A stretch of 16,010 nt of DNA from Candidatus Heimdallarchaeota archaeon (GTDB lineage: Archaea > Asgardarchaeota > Heimdallarchaeia > JABLTI01): assembly GCA_023128635.1 (NCBI GenBank), contig JAGMDP010000130.1, positions 1 to 16,010 of the forward strand. Reading direction: 5' to 3'. Position numbers and translations under genes: made by a program. Below the pieces are notes generated by a model. That model saw nothing but the letters and a program-made list of their open reading frames with translations. It searched no databases and was not told the DNA's origin. This document shows positions 15,285 to 16,010 of the stretch, in pieces. Position 1 is the first letter of the stretch; every line of letters begins with the position of its first letter.

Positions 15285-16010
15285 ATGAAAGTTTTAGTAA
15301 CAGGAGCATTTGGCAATGTAGGTGCTAGCACCTTAAAGGCTTTAATTGCTAAAAATAAATATGAAATCACTTGTTTTGATAGACCAAAGATTGCTAATCG
15401 AAAAGAATCGAGGAAATTCAAGAAAGACGTAAAGATCATTTGGGGAGACTTGCGAAATCCAAAGAAAGTTGAAAAAGCAGTTAAAGGTCAAGATATTGTT
15501 CTCCATATTGGAGCAATTATACCACCTGCTGCTAATAGGAGCAGAAAACGAACCTTTGATATCAATCTTGGAGGAACAAAAAACATAGTTAATGCCATTC
15601 TAAAGCAAGCATCCAAACCAAAGATAATCTATACTTCCTCAGTAGCTGTGTACGGAGATGTAAGAGATCTTGGGGAGCATTGTATTGATATTGATTATCC
15701 TTTCAATCCCAGTCCCGATGATTTTTATGCTGTAACAAAAATACGATCAGAAGAGTATATTCGCGAATCTGGTGTCGATTTTGTTATCTTCAGACTTAGC
15801 TATATTCCAAACGCAGAGAAGATTGCTCTCACACCATTAATGTTCCGAATGCCATTGGATACACCCATTGAATTCACGCACACTTTAGATACCGGTTTAG
15901 CAATTGCAAATACTATTGAAAAGGAGAAAATGTTTGGGAAAGTATTCAACCTAGGTGGTGGGAAGAATAATCAATTGTATTATAAAGAATTTCTTGAGAA
16001 CATGTTACCT
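15285..16010 (+). CDS. NAD-dependent epimerase/dehydratase (3' end missing)
   Basis: The frame runs 242 codons to the right edge of the window without a stop. It is an extended short-chain dehydrogenase: the first strand K-V-L-V-T-G-A-F-G-N-V-G carries the G-x2-G-x2-G dinucleotide motif (G7, G10, G13), D32 after the second strand favours NAD, G-D-L occurs at 54-56, and the active site shows T-S-S (117-119) and Y148-x3-K152. Members interconvert or dehydrate nucleotide sugars, or reduce related substrates; the specific substrate cannot be read from this part. The ATG at 15285 is preferred because the Rossmann fold starts there and an AGAGGA site lies 10 bases upstream; an in-frame ATG at 15168 would add 39 residues with no family likeness. 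Cytoplasmic. It might supply sugars for glycosylating the surface proteins in this window, but that is speculation. Confidence 0.9.
   Translation, partial: MKVLVTGAFGNVGASTLKALIAKNKYEITCFDRPKIANRKESRKFKKDVKIIWGDLRNPKKVEKAVKGQDIVLHIGAIIPPAANRSRKRTFDINLGGTKNIVNAILKQASKPKIIYTSSVAVYGDVRDLGEHCIDIDYPFNPSPDDFYAVTKIRSEEYIRESGVDFVIFRLSYIPNAEKIALTPLMFRMPLDTPIEFTHTLDTGLAIANTIEKEKMFGKVFNLGGGKNNQLYYKEFLENMLP

Noticed and set aside
1..16010. CRISPR array, tRNA, rRNA, transposase or attachment sites
   Set aside because: No regularly spaced repeats, no tRNA-like cloverleaf with a T-loop consensus, no rRNA signature and no transposase motif were noticed on either strand.

Overview
The window is AT-rich and archaeal in character, and most probably comes from an uncultivated archaeon. 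The Asgard (Promethearchaeota) group is a reasonable guess, but nothing here proves it. The archaeal reading rests on four things: TATA-like promoter elements, GGAGG/GGGGG ribosome binding sites, an Hdr-MvhD redox operon, and secreted proteins dense in N-glycosylation sequons with single C-terminal membrane anchors. No eukaryotic-signature protein, rRNA, tRNA, CRISPR array or transposase was seen. No gene-free stretch exceeds about 270 bases.

Left part (1-4407): the 3' part of a tandem GNAT acetyltransferase gene runs in from the left edge. It converges on a diacylglycerol-kinase/YegS-type lipid kinase gene, with a hairpin in the short gap. A divergent intergenic region (2000-2205) then leads to a 733-residue protein made almost entirely of 19 back-to-back TPR repeats.

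Middle part (4436-11940, all minus strand): a cell-surface locus. In transcription order it holds a 12-helix membrane protein of unknown family; a 725-residue secreted, membrane-anchored protein overlapping it by 14 nt; an N-terminally anchored protein with a CBM9/DOMON-like beta domain; and a 711-residue paralogue of the 725-residue protein. The two paralogues carry an N-terminal helical domain resembling zinc-dependent phospholipase C (S1/P1 nuclease fold) in which several metal ligands appear to be lost. Three repeated beta modules and a C-terminal transmembrane helix follow. This is the most unusual part of the window.

Right part (12077-16010): a small membrane-anchored DM13-domain protein (a proposed redox domain) converges on an operon hdrA'-mvhD-hdrC-hdrB, whose products would carry electrons through iron-sulfur clusters to a heterodisulfide or similar acceptor. 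The hdrA member is only the C-terminal quarter of a normal HdrA and lacks most of the flavin domain. Divergent from it is the 5' part of a gene for an NAD-dependent epimerase/dehydratase of the extended SDR family, which runs off the right edge. No hydrogenase or formate dehydrogenase partner lies inside the window.
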